A stretch of DNA of 64,000 nt, from assembly GCF_000332195.1 (NCBI RefSeq), contig NZ_KB235922.1, positions 2,825,322 through 2,889,321 on the forward strand. Direction: 5' to 3'. The position numbers and the translations under genes were made by a program. The DNA is from Pleurocapsa sp. PCC 7319. GTDB lineage: Bacteria; Cyanobacteriota; Cyanobacteriia; Cyanobacteriales; Xenococcaceae. Of the stretch, positions 18,392 to 27,339 are shown one piece after another; the first letter of the stretch is position 1; every line of letters begins with the position of its first letter. The notes below the pieces were generated by a model. The model made no database searches, was not told the DNA's origin, and saw only the letters and a list, made by a program, of their open reading frames with translations.

Positions 18392-20716
18392 ATGGGAAAA
18401 GTAGTCGGCATAGATTTGGGAACAACCAATTCCGTAGTAGCAGTCATGGAGGGCGGTAAGCCCATTGTAATTGCCAATTCAGAAGGAATGCGAACTACTC
18501 CCTCTGTAGTTGGCTTTAATAAGGATGGCGAATTGGTAGTCGGACAATTAGCCAGACGACAAAGTGTCTTAAATCCAGAAAACACCTTTTATGGTGTCAA
18601 AAGATTTATGGGTCGGCTATATACCGAACTTCAGCCAGAATCGAAACGAGTACCCTACACCATTAAGCGAGATGAGTTGGGTAACATCAAAATCCGCTGT
18701 CCCAAGCTCAAAAAAGAATTTGCCCCCGAAGAAGTTTCGGCAATGATCTTACGTAAACTTGCCGAGGAAGCGGAACGCTATTTGGGAGAAGCAATTACGG
18801 GTGCAGTAATTACCGTACCTGCTTATTTTAATGACTCTCAACGTCAGGCAACTAGGGATGCTGGTCGCATCGCGGGGCTAGATGTACTCAGAATTATTAA
18901 CGAGCCTACCGCAGCCGCTTTAGCCTACGGATTAGATCAGCGTCGTCCTCAAACCATTATGGTATTTGACCTAGGTGGAGGAACATTTGACGTTTCTATA
19001 CTTGATATTGGCGATGGCGTATTTGAAGTTAGAGCTACTAGTGGGGATACTCAACTAGGAGGGAATGACTTTGATCGCCGGATTGTAGATTGGTTAGCTG
19101 AAGAATTCCTTAAACAAGAAGGGGTAGATCTGAGAAAGAGCGATCGCCAGGCATTACAAAGACTTACTGAAGCAGCAGAAAAAGCCAAAATTGAGCTATC
19201 AAAATTATCTGTAACCGAAATCAATTTACCCTTTATCACTGCCACGGAAGATGGACCTAAGCACATTGAAATCAAGCTCACTCGCGCCAAATTTGAAGAA
19301 CTCTGTGGCGATTTAGTTAGTCGTCTTCGTCGTCCCCTCAAACGTGCTATTTCTGATGCTGGCATTGGTCCACTAGATATCGATGAAGTTGTCCTTGTCG
19401 GTGGTTCAACTCGCATACCGATGGTACAGGATCTAGTCCGTAGTTATATCGACCTGGAACCCAATCAGAACGTCAACCCTGACGAAGTAGTAGCCATAGG
19501 TGCGGCAATTCAATCGGGGATTATGACTAATGAAGTTAAAGATATTCTGCTACTAGACGTTACTCCCCTATCTCTGGGTTTAGAAACCATCGGTGGTGTA
19601 ATGAAAAAGCTACTCCCTCGTAACACCACTATTCCTGTGCGCCGTTCCGATATTTTTTCAACCGGTGAGAATAATCAAACAGTAGTGGAAATCCACGCTC
19701 TCCAGGGAGAACGGGAAATGGCAAGTGGCAATAAATCCTTAGGTAGATTCAAACTTACTGGTATCCCCCCCGCACCGAGAGGGGTTCCTCAAGTTCAAGT
19801 ATCTTTTGATATTGATGCCAATGGCATTTTGCAAGTCACTGCCAGGGATAAGACCACAGGTAGAGAACAGGGGATTACGGTTTCTGGTGCTTCTACCCTT
19901 AGTGATTCGGAAATTAACCGGATGATTCAAGAAGCAGACAAATTCGCTGAGGAAGATCGTGCTAGAAGAGAGAGGGTAGAAAAACGTAACCGTGCTAAAG
20001 CCTTGACTGACCAAGCTCAGCGTAAACTTAAAGAAGTAACTTTGGATTTTGGCAGTCAGTTTGCTAACTATTATCGTCGTCGCATTGATGTATTGTGCGA
20101 AGAAATTCTCAAAAGCTTAGAACAAGATGATGAACGCAGTTTAGATCGAGCCGAAGCTGACTTACAAGACACTCTTTATGAACTAAACCGCGAAGTTAGG
20201 CTGCAATACGAAGATGAAGAAGACGATGACTTCTTAGGGGCAATTCGTAAAACCTTCTTAGGAGATGACGACAAGTACGATGAGGATTATTCTTACGATC
20301 CTCGTCAGACTGACTACTATAGTGGTCGTGATAATTATAGCTATCCCCCTGGTCGTAGTGCTACTCGCTCCACTACGGGGTACGATAACTATAGTGGAAA
20401 TTATCGCAATGAGCCTCGTCGTCCTGTTTATAACGATGATTGGAATGATGGCTATGACAGTCCATCTCGTCGTCCTGCGGCGGGTTATGATGACTACGGT
20501 GATAGAAACAGAGGTTATGCTAATCAACCTCGTAGACCTGGCTATGATGACCCTTACGCTAATCCTGCTGCTTATGAAACTAGAAGAGAAAGCCCCAGAA
20601 ATCGTGGCAATAGTCGTGACAATTTTCCTCCTCAAGACCGTTACAATGGTCGCAACACTTCACGCAATATTCCCTATGAAAACGATTGGGATGATGACGA
20701 TGATGAATGGTTCTAA
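18392..20716 (+). CDS. dnaK: Hsp70 chaperone DnaK (DnaK1-like) with long disordered C-terminal tail
   Basis: 774 residues, longer than the usual ~640. The ATPase domain (1 to about 380) starts [17 protein letters not shown] and has [11 protein letters not shown] and VGGSTRIP; the substrate-binding domain and lid run to about 600. From about 625 onward the protein is a low-complexity tail rich in Tyr, Arg, Asp, Asn and Gly with repeated RRP and YDD words, ending in an acidic DDDDDEWF. It lacks the canonical EEVD-like end. Cyanobacterial DnaK1 proteins carry extended tails, and this fits that group. It is followed 64 bp later by a DnaJ gene, its likely co-chaperone. Confidence 0.95.
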   Translation: MGKVVGIDLGTTNSVVAVMEGGKPIVIANSEGMRTTPSVVGFNKDGELVVGQLARRQSVLNPENTFYGVKRFMGRLYTELQPESKRVPYTIKRDELGNIKIRCPKLKKEFAPEEVSAMILRKLAEEAERYLGEAITGAVITVPAYFNDSQRQATRDAGRIAGLDVLRIINEPTAAALAYGLDQRRPQTIMVFDLGGGTFDVSILDIGDGVFEVRATSGDTQLGGNDFDRRIVDWLAEEFLKQEGVDLRKSDRQALQRLTEAAEKAKIELSKLSVTEINLPFITATEDGPKHIEIKLTRAKFEELCGDLVSRLRRPLKRAISDAGIGPLDIDEVVLVGGSTRIPMVQDLVRSYIDLEPNQNVNPDEVVAIGAAIQSGIMTNEVKDILLLDVTPLSLGLETIGGVMKKLLPRNTTIPVRRSDIFSTGENNQTVVEIHALQGEREMASGNKSLGRFKLTGIPPAPRGVPQVQVSFDIDANGILQVTARDKTTGREQGITVSGASTLSDSEINRMIQEADKFAEEDRARRERVEKRNRAKALTDQAQRKLKEVTLDFGSQFANYYRRRIDVLCEEILKSLEQDDERSLDRAEADLQDTLYELNREVRLQYEDEEDDDFLGAIRKTFLGDDDKYDEDYSYDPRQTDYYSGRDNYSYPPGRSATRSTTGYDNYSGNYRNEPRRPVYNDDWNDGYDSPSRRPAAGYDDYGDRNRGYANQPRRPGYDDPYANPAAYETRRESPRNRGNSRDNFPPQDRYNGRNTSRNIPYENDWDDDDDEWF

Positions 20717-20780
20717 ATCGATAGCTTATGCTGATTGAGCATTCAAACTAATAACCAAATCACTAATCAACAACTGAGAT

Positions 20781-21686
20781 ATGCAGAACGTGCGTAACTA
20801 TTATGAAATACTGGGTGTTGCCAAAAATGCCCCAAGTAATGAAATTAAGAGAGCTTATCGCACATTAGCCATTAAATATCATCCCGATCGCAATCTGGGA
20901 AATAAAGCTGCGGAAGAAAAATTCAAGGATATTAACGAAGCCTACGAAGTCTTATCGGATCAAACTAGGCGAGTTCAGTACGATCAATCTATCAGTCGTA
21001 AAAACTTTATTAATAAGGCTGGTTCTTTTAGTAATTTTGGACGTAACAATAATCGTTCCGGGACAAGAAATGGAACCGCTGAACGTTCCCGAGTCAGAGT
21101 AGATACTCAAGATTATCGCCCTGGTACAACTAAACGAGAGAGAGTAGTAAGTTCGCCACGAGCTAAGCGTAGGGACATTGAAGCCAAATTAACCTTGGGT
21201 TTGGATGAAGCCTACAAAGGGGGGAAAAGGAAAATCCGTTTAGAAGATGGCAGATCTTTGGAAGTTGATATGCCAGCAGAAATGATTAATGGGCAACGTA
21301 TTCGTCTCAAAGGTCAAGGTATTGAAGGTGGGGATCTATACCTCAAGATTACTGTGGCACGGCATTCCTTTTTTGATATTCAGGGGGGAAATATTTATTG
21401 CCAGATTCCTGTGACTCCTACAGAAGCAATTTTAGGTAGTGCGATCGAAGTTCCTACCATTGATGGTTTAGTTAAGGTAAGCGTTCCCAATGGAGTTCGC
21501 TCAGGACAAAGATTGCGTTTGGCGAATAAAGGTTATTTTGATAAATCGGGTGCTAGAGGCGATCAACTTGTAGAAATTCAAATTTTTACGCCCAAAGAAA
21601 TTACCCCTGAAGAAAAAGAACTATACGAAAAGTTAAGAGAATTAGAACAGTTTAATCCCCGTCAAAATATAATTAGAAACTTGTAG
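20781..21686 (+). CDS. DnaJ-class co-chaperone (type II, no zinc finger)
   Basis: 301 residues. The J domain (about 6-72) has the HPD motif in [10 protein letters not shown] needed to stimulate DnaK ATPase, followed by a short Asn/Arg/Gly-rich linker and a C-terminal substrate-binding region (about 130-290). The CxxCxGxG zinc-finger repeats of classic DnaJ are absent, so it is CbpA/DnaJB-like. It is co-oriented with dnaK and probably co-transcribed. A stem-loop terminator candidate follows at 21795-21844. Confidence 0.93.
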   Translation: MQNVRNYYEILGVAKNAPSNEIKRAYRTLAIKYHPDRNLGNKAAEEKFKDINEAYEVLSDQTRRVQYDQSISRKNFINKAGSFSNFGRNNNRSGTRNGTAERSRVRVDTQDYRPGTTKRERVVSSPRAKRRDIEAKLTLGLDEAYKGGKRKIRLEDGRSLEVDMPAEMINGQRIRLKGQGIEGGDLYLKITVARHSFFDIQGGNIYCQIPVTPTEAILGSAIEVPTIDGLVKVSVPNGVRSGQRLRLANKGYFDKSGARGDQLVEIQIFTPKEITPEEKELYEKLRELEQFNPRQNIIRNL

Positions 21687-21794
21687 TTTTAATTATTCAA
21701 ATATTATATGGTTTAAAATTGTGGCTTTGGCTGATGATTAATTGTTGATTTTTGATAAGCTGTTGTGCATCAAACATTGCATATTATTTTGTTA

Positions 21795-21844
21795 AGAGAC
21801 AAATTTTAAGATCCTCTACCAGGATCCCTTTCTTTTAGTCTCTA
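21795..21844 (+). terminator. Terminator-like stem-loop after dnaK-dnaJ
   Basis: Inner stem GATCCT-CTACC-AGGATC (21810-21826) followed by CCTTTCTTTTA. An outer stem AGAGAC (21795-21800) / GTCTCT (21839-21844) encloses it. It lies about 110 bp downstream of the dnaJ stop, and the next gene starts at 21944. Confidence 0.55.
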
Positions 21845-21943
21845 TACCTACCCTGCACCTTTATTTTTTATTTACAAATAATCACTTAGATGACAACAAC
21901 AATTATCATTAAAAAAGGGAAATATGGTCTAATCATTAACTAA

Positions 21944-23041
21944 ATGAATGCTGAACTAGCGAAAACTACAAATATTGATACTACGTTGTTGTTGGGGTTA
22001 TTGTTTTTTGCGAGCATAAGTGCTTTAGCTAGTCTTATTCTCTTATTTAAGCTAATTAATACTCAGTTAGATCGTTTATTATCATTTAAAGTTCAAGAAG
22101 CTTATCAAAAAACAATTAAACCAGACCGTAAGTGGTTAATAACAATAATTTCTTTGGCAACGGTTGATCTGATACTTTTAAGTTTACCAATACCCAGTTG
22201 GTTATCATTCCTAGAAATATTTTTTAGTCTAGCGATCGCAATTATTTTTATTTGGTTAGGTTTTCGTTTATTTAATCGGCTATTTGATAACTATCTACTA
22301 GATGTAGCTTTTCAAACAGGACGCAAGCTTACTGGAGAATTCTTAATTTTAGGCAAATTTATTGCCAATGCGGTAATCTTTATAAGTGTTATCATTCTGT
22401 TTGCTCAAACTCATCAAATCAATATTTTGGGTTTAGTTGCCAGTTTAGGAATTGGTGGCTTAGCCGTAGCATTTGCTTCCCAAAAACTTCTTGAGCAAGT
22501 ATTGGCAGGAATTGTACTGTATATAGACCGTCCTTTTGTGGTTGATGACTATATCCATTTGGTTGATGGAACTTTTGGCAGAGTTGAATCCATCGGTTGG
22601 CGATCCACTAAGGTGAGAACTTCAGGGAAAGGTAGTTTGGTTATTATTCCCAATAGCGTACTTACTCAGGTAAATATTGAAAATTTGACTGGAGCCAAAA
22701 AAGTTATTTCTTTAATTTATTTAACCTTTTATCGTGCAATGCCTGACGAAGAAAAAGCATTAATTCGTCAAGTTATTTTAGATAGTACTCAAGACATTTT
22801 TGGCATAGATCCTCGTAATACTGAAGTTATATTTAAAAATTTACTTAGTGATAATCAAGAAAGCATCACTCAGGCACAGGTGAACTTTTTTATTTTAGGT
22901 TCTGGAGAAGTTTCTATGGATCTGCGTCGCCAATTACTTGACGTTGCCAATCAAAGTATTACCAAGCAATTAAAAGAATATGGAATTGCTTTTGACCTTG
23001 AAGAAAGAACAATTAATATTGATTCTCCAATCACAATTTAA
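21944..23041 (+). CDS. Small-conductance mechanosensitive channel, MscS family (copy 1)
   Basis: 365 residues with membrane helices at about 14-36, 62-80, 85-105, 130-150 and the pore helix. The pore and beta-domain signature is clear: LGIGGLAVAFASQKLLEQVLAGIVLYIDRPF followed by VESIGWRSTKVRTSGKG and VIIPNS. It opens under membrane tension to release solutes on osmotic downshock. It is 31 bp upstream of a second MscS gene of similar layout, so the two are probably co-transcribed tandem paralogues. Confidence 0.92.
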   Translation: MNAELAKTTNIDTTLLLGLLFFASISALASLILLFKLINTQLDRLLSFKVQEAYQKTIKPDRKWLITIISLATVDLILLSLPIPSWLSFLEIFFSLAIAIIFIWLGFRLFNRLFDNYLLDVAFQTGRKLTGEFLILGKFIANAVIFISVIILFAQTHQINILGLVASLGIGGLAVAFASQKLLEQVLAGIVLYIDRPFVVDDYIHLVDGTFGRVESIGWRSTKVRTSGKGSLVIIPNSVLTQVNIENLTGAKKVISLIYLTFYRAMPDEEKALIRQVILDSTQDIFGIDPRNTEVIFKNLLSDNQESITQAQVNFFILGSGEVSMDLRRQLLDVANQSITKQLKEYGIAFDLEERTINIDSPITI

Positions 23042-23072
23042 TCATCAATCAAATATAAAGACTTAGCTGTAT

Positions 23073-24212
23073 ATGATGGATATTTGGGAAAGCATTAAAG
23101 ATTGGCTAAATCTTGATGCTGAAACGAGGAGATTCTTACTGAGACACGCCTTTAATCTGGGTACATTCTTATTTTTTGTCTTTCTTTCTTTTTTGGCAGG
23201 AAGGTACACTACATCTTTAGTTAAAGCGATAATTAGCAAGTTAACTCCAGAATCATTTTCGATTATTTATGAAAAGTTAATTACTCCCATCGAAAAGCTG
23301 ATTAAGATTACTGGGACTTTAATCTTAATTTCTATTTGCCTCAATTTTATTCGCCAGTATCAAGCAGTCTATGAAATTGCTAAATTTTTTCTAGACTTAG
23401 GGGTAATTGTCAGTATTGCTTGGCTAGTTTCCCGTTTATTTCGCCAATTTGTTCAAGTTTATGGTATCGATACTATTCGCAAAATGGGTTTAGAAATAGA
23501 CGAAATGTTGCTGGTTTTTGAAACTATAGTAAATGTAATTATTGGTTTTATAGCAGTAGTAACTTTTGCTCAAAATCAAAATATTAATCTATTTGGCTTA
23601 CTTGCTGGGGTAGGAATTGGTGGTGCGGCAATCGTCTTTGCTTCTCAAAAAACCATCGAACAGTTAATCGGAACAATTGTTCTATACTTAGATCGTCCGT
23701 TTATTCCAGGAGAATATATTCGCGTTAATCTCAATCCTCAAGCAGAAGATGTTTACGGCAGAATAGAATCAATTGGCATACGTTCAACTAAACTGAGGAC
23801 GGTTGCTAAAAGCACTTTAGTAATTATCCCCAATTCCATTTTGGCTAATTTAGACATTGAGAATATTTCCAGAGGTAAAAAAGTAATGGTGCTGCTTTAT
23901 CTGGATTTTCTCAAGATTTTGGAGGAAAGAGAACAAGCTTTAGTTGAACAAGTGGTAAATAGAAGTACTGATGCTTTGTTTGGCATCGATCCTGGTAGCA
24001 CTAAAATCAAGCTATTTAAGCCAGAAGATAAACCAGGTACTCGCGCTAGGGTAACATTTTTTATCCTTGGTTCTTCAGAAAACTCAATTCAACTGCGAAA
24101 GCGACTTTTAGAATTAGCTAATAAAACTATATCCAAACAGCTTAATGAATACGAAATTGAATTTGTGATGCAAGAACCGACTATTTATGTCGAATCTCCA
24201 ATAACTATTTAA
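23073..24212 (+). CDS. Small-conductance mechanosensitive channel, MscS family (copy 2)
   Basis: 379 residues. Same organisation as the preceding gene: four to five helices, the pore stretch VGIGGAAIVFASQKTIEQLIG, the IESIGIRSTKLRT beta-domain motif and VIIPNS. Both proteins end in a matching phrase (ESPITI here, DSPITI in copy 1), supporting duplication. Divergence is substantial, so the duplication is old. The two may form separate channels or a heteromer; sequence does not decide. Confidence 0.92.
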   Translation: MMDIWESIKDWLNLDAETRRFLLRHAFNLGTFLFFVFLSFLAGRYTTSLVKAIISKLTPESFSIIYEKLITPIEKLIKITGTLILISICLNFIRQYQAVYEIAKFFLDLGVIVSIAWLVSRLFRQFVQVYGIDTIRKMGLEIDEMLLVFETIVNVIIGFIAVVTFAQNQNINLFGLLAGVGIGGAAIVFASQKTIEQLIGTIVLYLDRPFIPGEYIRVNLNPQAEDVYGRIESIGIRSTKLRTVAKSTLVIIPNSILANLDIENISRGKKVMVLLYLDFLKILEEREQALVEQVVNRSTDALFGIDPGSTKIKLFKPEDKPGTRARVTFFILGSSENSIQLRKRLLELANKTISKQLNEYEIEFVMQEPTIYVESPITI

Positions 24213-24290
24213 GCTACTTGAGCTACTTGAGATAGTTATCAAAAAATAATGATAAAGTGTCTACTTGGCAATTATTTATTTCTCACCAAA

Positions 24291-24944
24291 ATGATTCCCA
24301 GAAGATATGAAAGACTAAAACGAGTTCTTAACCAAAGACAACCAGATTTAACTGTCCTGACTGAAGATGTTCATAAACCCCATAATCTATCAGCGATTAT
24401 TCGTACCTGTGATGCTGTAGGAGTCTTTGCCGTCCATGCAGTTAACCGTCACAGTGACACTCCAACTTTTTCTCAAGTTGCTCAGGGAAGTGAAAAATGG
24501 GTTCGGCTGCACTCCCACCCTGACATTAAAACTGCAATTAAATATCTGCAAGAGCAAAATCATCAAGTATATGCGGCTCATTTGAGTGAGACAGCAATTG
24601 ACTATCGTCAAGTTGACTATACTCAACCCACTGCCATTCTTTTAGGTACGGAAAAATGGGGCGTAACTGAAGAGGCTTCTAATTTGGTAGATAGACATAT
24701 TATGATTCCCATGCAAGGCATGGTTCAGTCTCTAAACGTATCTGTAGCCAATGCAGTAATTTTATTTGAAGCTCAACGTCAAAGGCTGAAAGCTGGTCTG
24801 TACGATCAAGTTCGTCTCGATCCAGAAACTTACAAACAAGTTATTTTTGAATGGGGTTATCCCAATATCGCTGCTATGTATCGTCGTCAAGGGAAACCTT
24901 ATCCTGAATTAGGGGAAAAGGGAGAAATATTAGCAACACTCTAA
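24291..24944 (+). CDS. trmH: tRNA (guanosine-18-2'-O)-methyltransferase TrmH
   Basis: SPOUT methyltransferase that methylates G18 in the tRNA D-loop. It has the TrmH order RRYERLKRVLNQRQPDLTVL, VHKPHNLSAIIRTCDAVGV with the catalytic Arg, AILLGTEKWG, and the knot motif MIPMQGMVQSLNVSVANA. An upstream in-frame ATG (24249) would add 14 hydrophobic residues absent from known TrmH. I prefer 24291, whose product starts MIPRRYERL like the E. coli protein. Length from there is 217 residues. Confidence 0.93.
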   Translation: MIPRRYERLKRVLNQRQPDLTVLTEDVHKPHNLSAIIRTCDAVGVFAVHAVNRHSDTPTFSQVAQGSEKWVRLHSHPDIKTAIKYLQEQNHQVYAAHLSETAIDYRQVDYTQPTAILLGTEKWGVTEEASNLVDRHIMIPMQGMVQSLNVSVANAVILFEAQRQRLKAGLYDQVRLDPETYKQVIFEWGYPNIAAMYRRQGKPYPELGEKGEILATL

Positions 24945-25083
24945 GAGATTAAAAAACTGTTTAAATATTTCGTAAATTACTAATAACGCGAGTTAATCGT
25001 AAGTATATGGTGCGACTGATTGCCTAAAAATAGAATTTCTCGGTACTAGCCATTAAATATTAATAATTTGGAGGTCAAGCCTC

Positions 25084-25407
25084 ATGTCAGAATTTCTCGA
25101 TTTCCTAAAGCATAAATATGCTTACGTCGCGATTGGTAAATTTAAATCTGGTAGATTCGCCGAAGCGCAAAAATTATATGAAGAAGCGGTTTCTACCTAT
25201 ACTAAAGGTTTTAAAGGAGCATATCTACTACAAAAACCAGGAACAGATGAGGGGATTGCCGTAATTATTTGGGAAAAAGTTGACGATATGCAAGATAATC
25301 AAACTGAAGCATACAAAGCAATTTTGCAAGAGATGTCTCCATTATTTGCCACAGCACCAGACACTTCATTTTATGAGGTGTGCAGCGAAATAGGGATTGA
25401 ACAGTAA
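25084..25407 (+). CDS. Small dimeric alpha/beta-barrel (ABM-like) protein
   Basis: 107 residues. YAYVAIGKFKSGRFAEA and the phrase FKGAYLLQKPGTDEGIAVIIWEK have the strand-helix pattern and PG-x-DEG-turn of antibiotic-biosynthesis-monooxygenase-like proteins. These are ferredoxin-fold dimers, many of unknown function. AGGTC-type pairing lies just upstream (GGAGGTCAAGCCTCATG). The GST gene begins 2 bp after its stop, so the two are co-transcribed and may act on related electrophilic or quinone-like substrates; that last part is inference. Confidence 0.75.
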   Translation: MSEFLDFLKHKYAYVAIGKFKSGRFAEAQKLYEEAVSTYTKGFKGAYLLQKPGTDEGIAVIIWEKVDDMQDNQTEAYKAILQEMSPLFATAPDTSFYEVCSEIGIEQ

Positions 25408-25409
25408 AA

Positions 25410-26012
25410 ATGAGATTATATAACTTAGAGATTTCCGGAAATTGCTATAAAGTACGTTTGTTTTTATCAATATTGGAACTCAAGTACGAACTTGTGACCA
25501 TTAATTTTATGGCTGGAGAACACAAATCTTCAAAATTTTTACAATTAAATCCTTTGGGAGAAATCCCCGTATTTGAAGATGAAAGTTTGATTTTGCGAGA
25601 TTCCCAAGCAATTTTAGTTTACCTAGCTAGAAAATATGGTGATGATTCCTGGTTTCCTGCCGATCCAGCAAAAATGGCACAGGTAACTCAATGGCTATTA
25701 ACAGCTGCCAACGAAATAGCCCGTGGTCCTGCTGATGCTAGACGGGGAAAAAAGTTTGGCTTTGCTATTGATTTAGAAACAGCACAACAAAAAACAAAGT
25801 CAATGCTCAATATATTTGAACAACACTTAACTCAGTACAAGTGGTTAGCGTTAGAACAACCTACTATTGCTGATATTGCTTGTTTTCCCTATATTGCTTT
25901 AGCTCCCGAAGGTGGTGTGATGTTAAATCGATATCCTGCCATCAATCAATGGTGCGATCGCCTTAAAAAATTACCAAACTTTATTACTATGCCAGGCATT
26001 ACAGTCGATTAA
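25410..26012 (+). CDS. Glutathione S-transferase
   Basis: 200 residues. N-terminal thioredoxin-like domain with the glutathione site LNPLGEIPVFED and RDSQAILVYLARKYG, then an all-helical C-terminal domain with the capping-box phrase PTIADIACFPYIA. The possible catalytic Ser is in the N-terminal ISGNCYKVRL segment, matching bacterial beta/theta-like GSTs. It conjugates or exchanges glutathione on electrophiles. It directly follows the ABM-like gene and converges on the TetR gene with 9 bp between stops. Confidence 0.93.
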   Translation: MRLYNLEISGNCYKVRLFLSILELKYELVTINFMAGEHKSSKFLQLNPLGEIPVFEDESLILRDSQAILVYLARKYGDDSWFPADPAKMAQVTQWLLTAANEIARGPADARRGKKFGFAIDLETAQQKTKSMLNIFEQHLTQYKWLALEQPTIADIACFPYIALAPEGGVMLNRYPAINQWCDRLKKLPNFITMPGITVD

Positions 26013-26021
26013 TAAGTTATT

Positions 26022-26615
26022 TTAGTATTTCCTAAATGTTGGCAATAAAGCTTTAATATGTCGTTTCACAAGATATATTTGTTGTTCTGAACTAAACTGA
26101 AGGGGATTTATCACAACTCCCGTACCAATACCATCGACAAGTGCTATCAGTGCATTAGCCTCAAGGGTCAAATCAAGGTCGGCTTGAATTAGTTTTTCTG
26201 CTTGTAAATCGGCTAACTCTTGAGAAATAATTTGGCGTAAAAAATCATAACGTTTTTGATGTTCTAGAATCAGTTTTTCTCGTCCAATTGCATTCCCTAA
26301 AAAAGCGACCCAAACTTTCCAACCATCCAAGCTCCTTGGTTTTAGAGGTAATGCTGCAAGAATCATCTGTTCTAATTTCTTGATTCCCTGCTGCTCTTTA
26401 ATAGAGGACTCCATCTCCTCATGCAAATTTTCAAAGATTCGTTCAAGCACGAATAGCATTAGTTCATTTTTATCTCGAAAATAATGGGTAACAACCCCTG
26501 TTGATGAGCCTAATTCTTTCGCGATCGCTCGCATACTAGTTTTATCAAGTCCTTCTTTGATAATTACTCGCCAAGCTGCTTCCGTTACTTCTGAACGACG
26601 GTTGTCTTTACCCAT
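26022..26615 (-). CDS. TetR/AcrR-family transcriptional regulator
   Basis: 197 residues. The N-terminal HTH (about 8-55) reads VTEAAWRVIIKEGLDKTSMRAIA then SSTGVVTHYFRDKNELM, the standard TetR DNA-binding helix pair. The remainder is a helical ligand-binding domain of the BetI-like type. It is divergent from a small DMT transporter across 109 bp that holds two AACAGTTGT repeats, so it probably represses itself and the transporter. The inducer is unknown. Confidence 0.93.
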   Translation of the reverse strand: MGKDNRRSEVTEAAWRVIIKEGLDKTSMRAIAKELGSSTGVVTHYFRDKNELMLFVLERIFENLHEEMESSIKEQQGIKKLEQMILAALPLKPRSLDGWKVWVAFLGNAIGREKLILEHQKRYDFLRQIISQELADLQAEKLIQADLDLTLEANALIALVDGIGTGVVINPLQFSSEQQIYLVKRHIKALLPTFRKY

Positions 26616-26655
26616 ATTATTGTTCTCGAATATTTTGTCTATTCAAATAACCTTC

Positions 26656-26684
26656 TTGACTTATCATAACAGTTGTCATAAATT
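26656..26684 (+). promoter_or_regulatory. Predicted sigma-70-type promoter for the small transporter
   Basis: TTGACT (26656-26661) and TAAATT (26679-26684) are separated by exactly 17 bp, upstream of the ATG at 26725. The left AACAGTTGT repeat falls inside the spacer, so a bound TetR protein would block polymerase. Confidence 0.6.
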
Positions 26685-26702
26685 GTAAATTACAACAGTT
26701 GT
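26668..26702. promoter_or_regulatory. Probable TetR operator pair
   Basis: The 9-mer AACAGTTGT occurs at 26668-26676 and 26694-26702, in the same orientation and 26 bp apart. The second lies within the perfect palindrome ACAACAGTTGT (26692-26702). Position between a divergent TetR gene and transporter makes these the likely operator sites. Confidence 0.65.
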
Positions 26703-26724
26703 TATTTAATCTGGAGATAATGAC

Positions 26725-27075
26725 ATGACAAATCTTGGGTATGGTTGGACGCTTTTAGGACTTTCTACAATGGGAACTTGTGGGGGAAATTTATTGCTCA
26801 AACAAGCGAATATAGCCTTGATAAATTATGGTTCTACTATTGTCATTTCTCCTTGGTTTGTAGGAGCAATCGCATGCTATATTCTCGATCTTATTCTCTT
26901 TAGTAAAGCATTACAGTACTTGCCTGTTTCTAATGCTGTTCCTGTCGCTTCGGGTATTCGTATTGCAGTTACGGCAATTCTTGCTTGTATCTTTTTTGGC
27001 GAACATTTAAGTGTCAATCAATTTTTGGCATCGGGGTTAATTATTGTCGGAATTTTATTCATGTTACGCGCTTAA
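26725..27075 (+). CDS. Small DMT/SMR-like four-helix transporter
   Basis: 116 residues, four predicted membrane helices, with the SMR/EamA-like phrases YLPVSNAVPVASGIRI and FFGEHLSVNQFLASGLIIVGI. The conserved membrane glutamate of EmrE-type multidrug exporters (first helix) is replaced here: the segment reads LSTMGTCGGNLLL. A proton-coupled drug-efflux mechanism like EmrE is therefore doubtful, and an ArnE-like or other small DMT role is possible. Control by the divergent TetR protein is expected. Confidence 0.8.
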   Translation: MTNLGYGWTLLGLSTMGTCGGNLLLKQANIALINYGSTIVISPWFVGAIACYILDLILFSKALQYLPVSNAVPVASGIRIAVTAILACIFFGEHLSVNQFLASGLIIVGILFMLRA

Positions 27076-27117
27076 CCAAAAAATTTATTATGACTCTCGA
27101 ACTGTTCCACTTAATCT

Positions 27118-27324
27118 TTGGCTGATACAGTATGGACGGCTATTTTACATCGACTGGAGGAATTAAAATTTACTCATCTATGGCTTAATAATAAACGACC
27201 TTCTCTTGAGTCATACTTTGAACGTCTAAAATCTCGTCCTAGTTTTGTCATCGCAATTCAAAAAGATCGAATGCCTTTAGTAATGTTGTTCAAGGGGTTA
27301 TGTAGAATTTATCTAGGTATTTAA
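27118..27324 (+). pseudogene. C-terminal remnant of a glutathione S-transferase
   Basis: Reads LADTVWTAILHRLEELKF, then RPSLESYFERLKSRPSFVIAI. This is the C-terminal helical end of a GST (alanine-Asp capping box, YFERLKxRPS). It begins immediately after an in-frame TAA (27112-27114) and has only a TTG as possible start. The N-terminal thioredoxin half is absent, so it is a decayed fragment and not a copy of the intact GST at 25410. Confidence 0.65.
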
Positions 27325-27339
27325 ACTAAGTGAATGGTT

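Noticed and set aside
20258-20738. Long overlapping frames in the dnaK 3' end (both strands)
   Set aside because: Shadows of the low-complexity DnaK tail; the +1 frame product has no domain resemblance.
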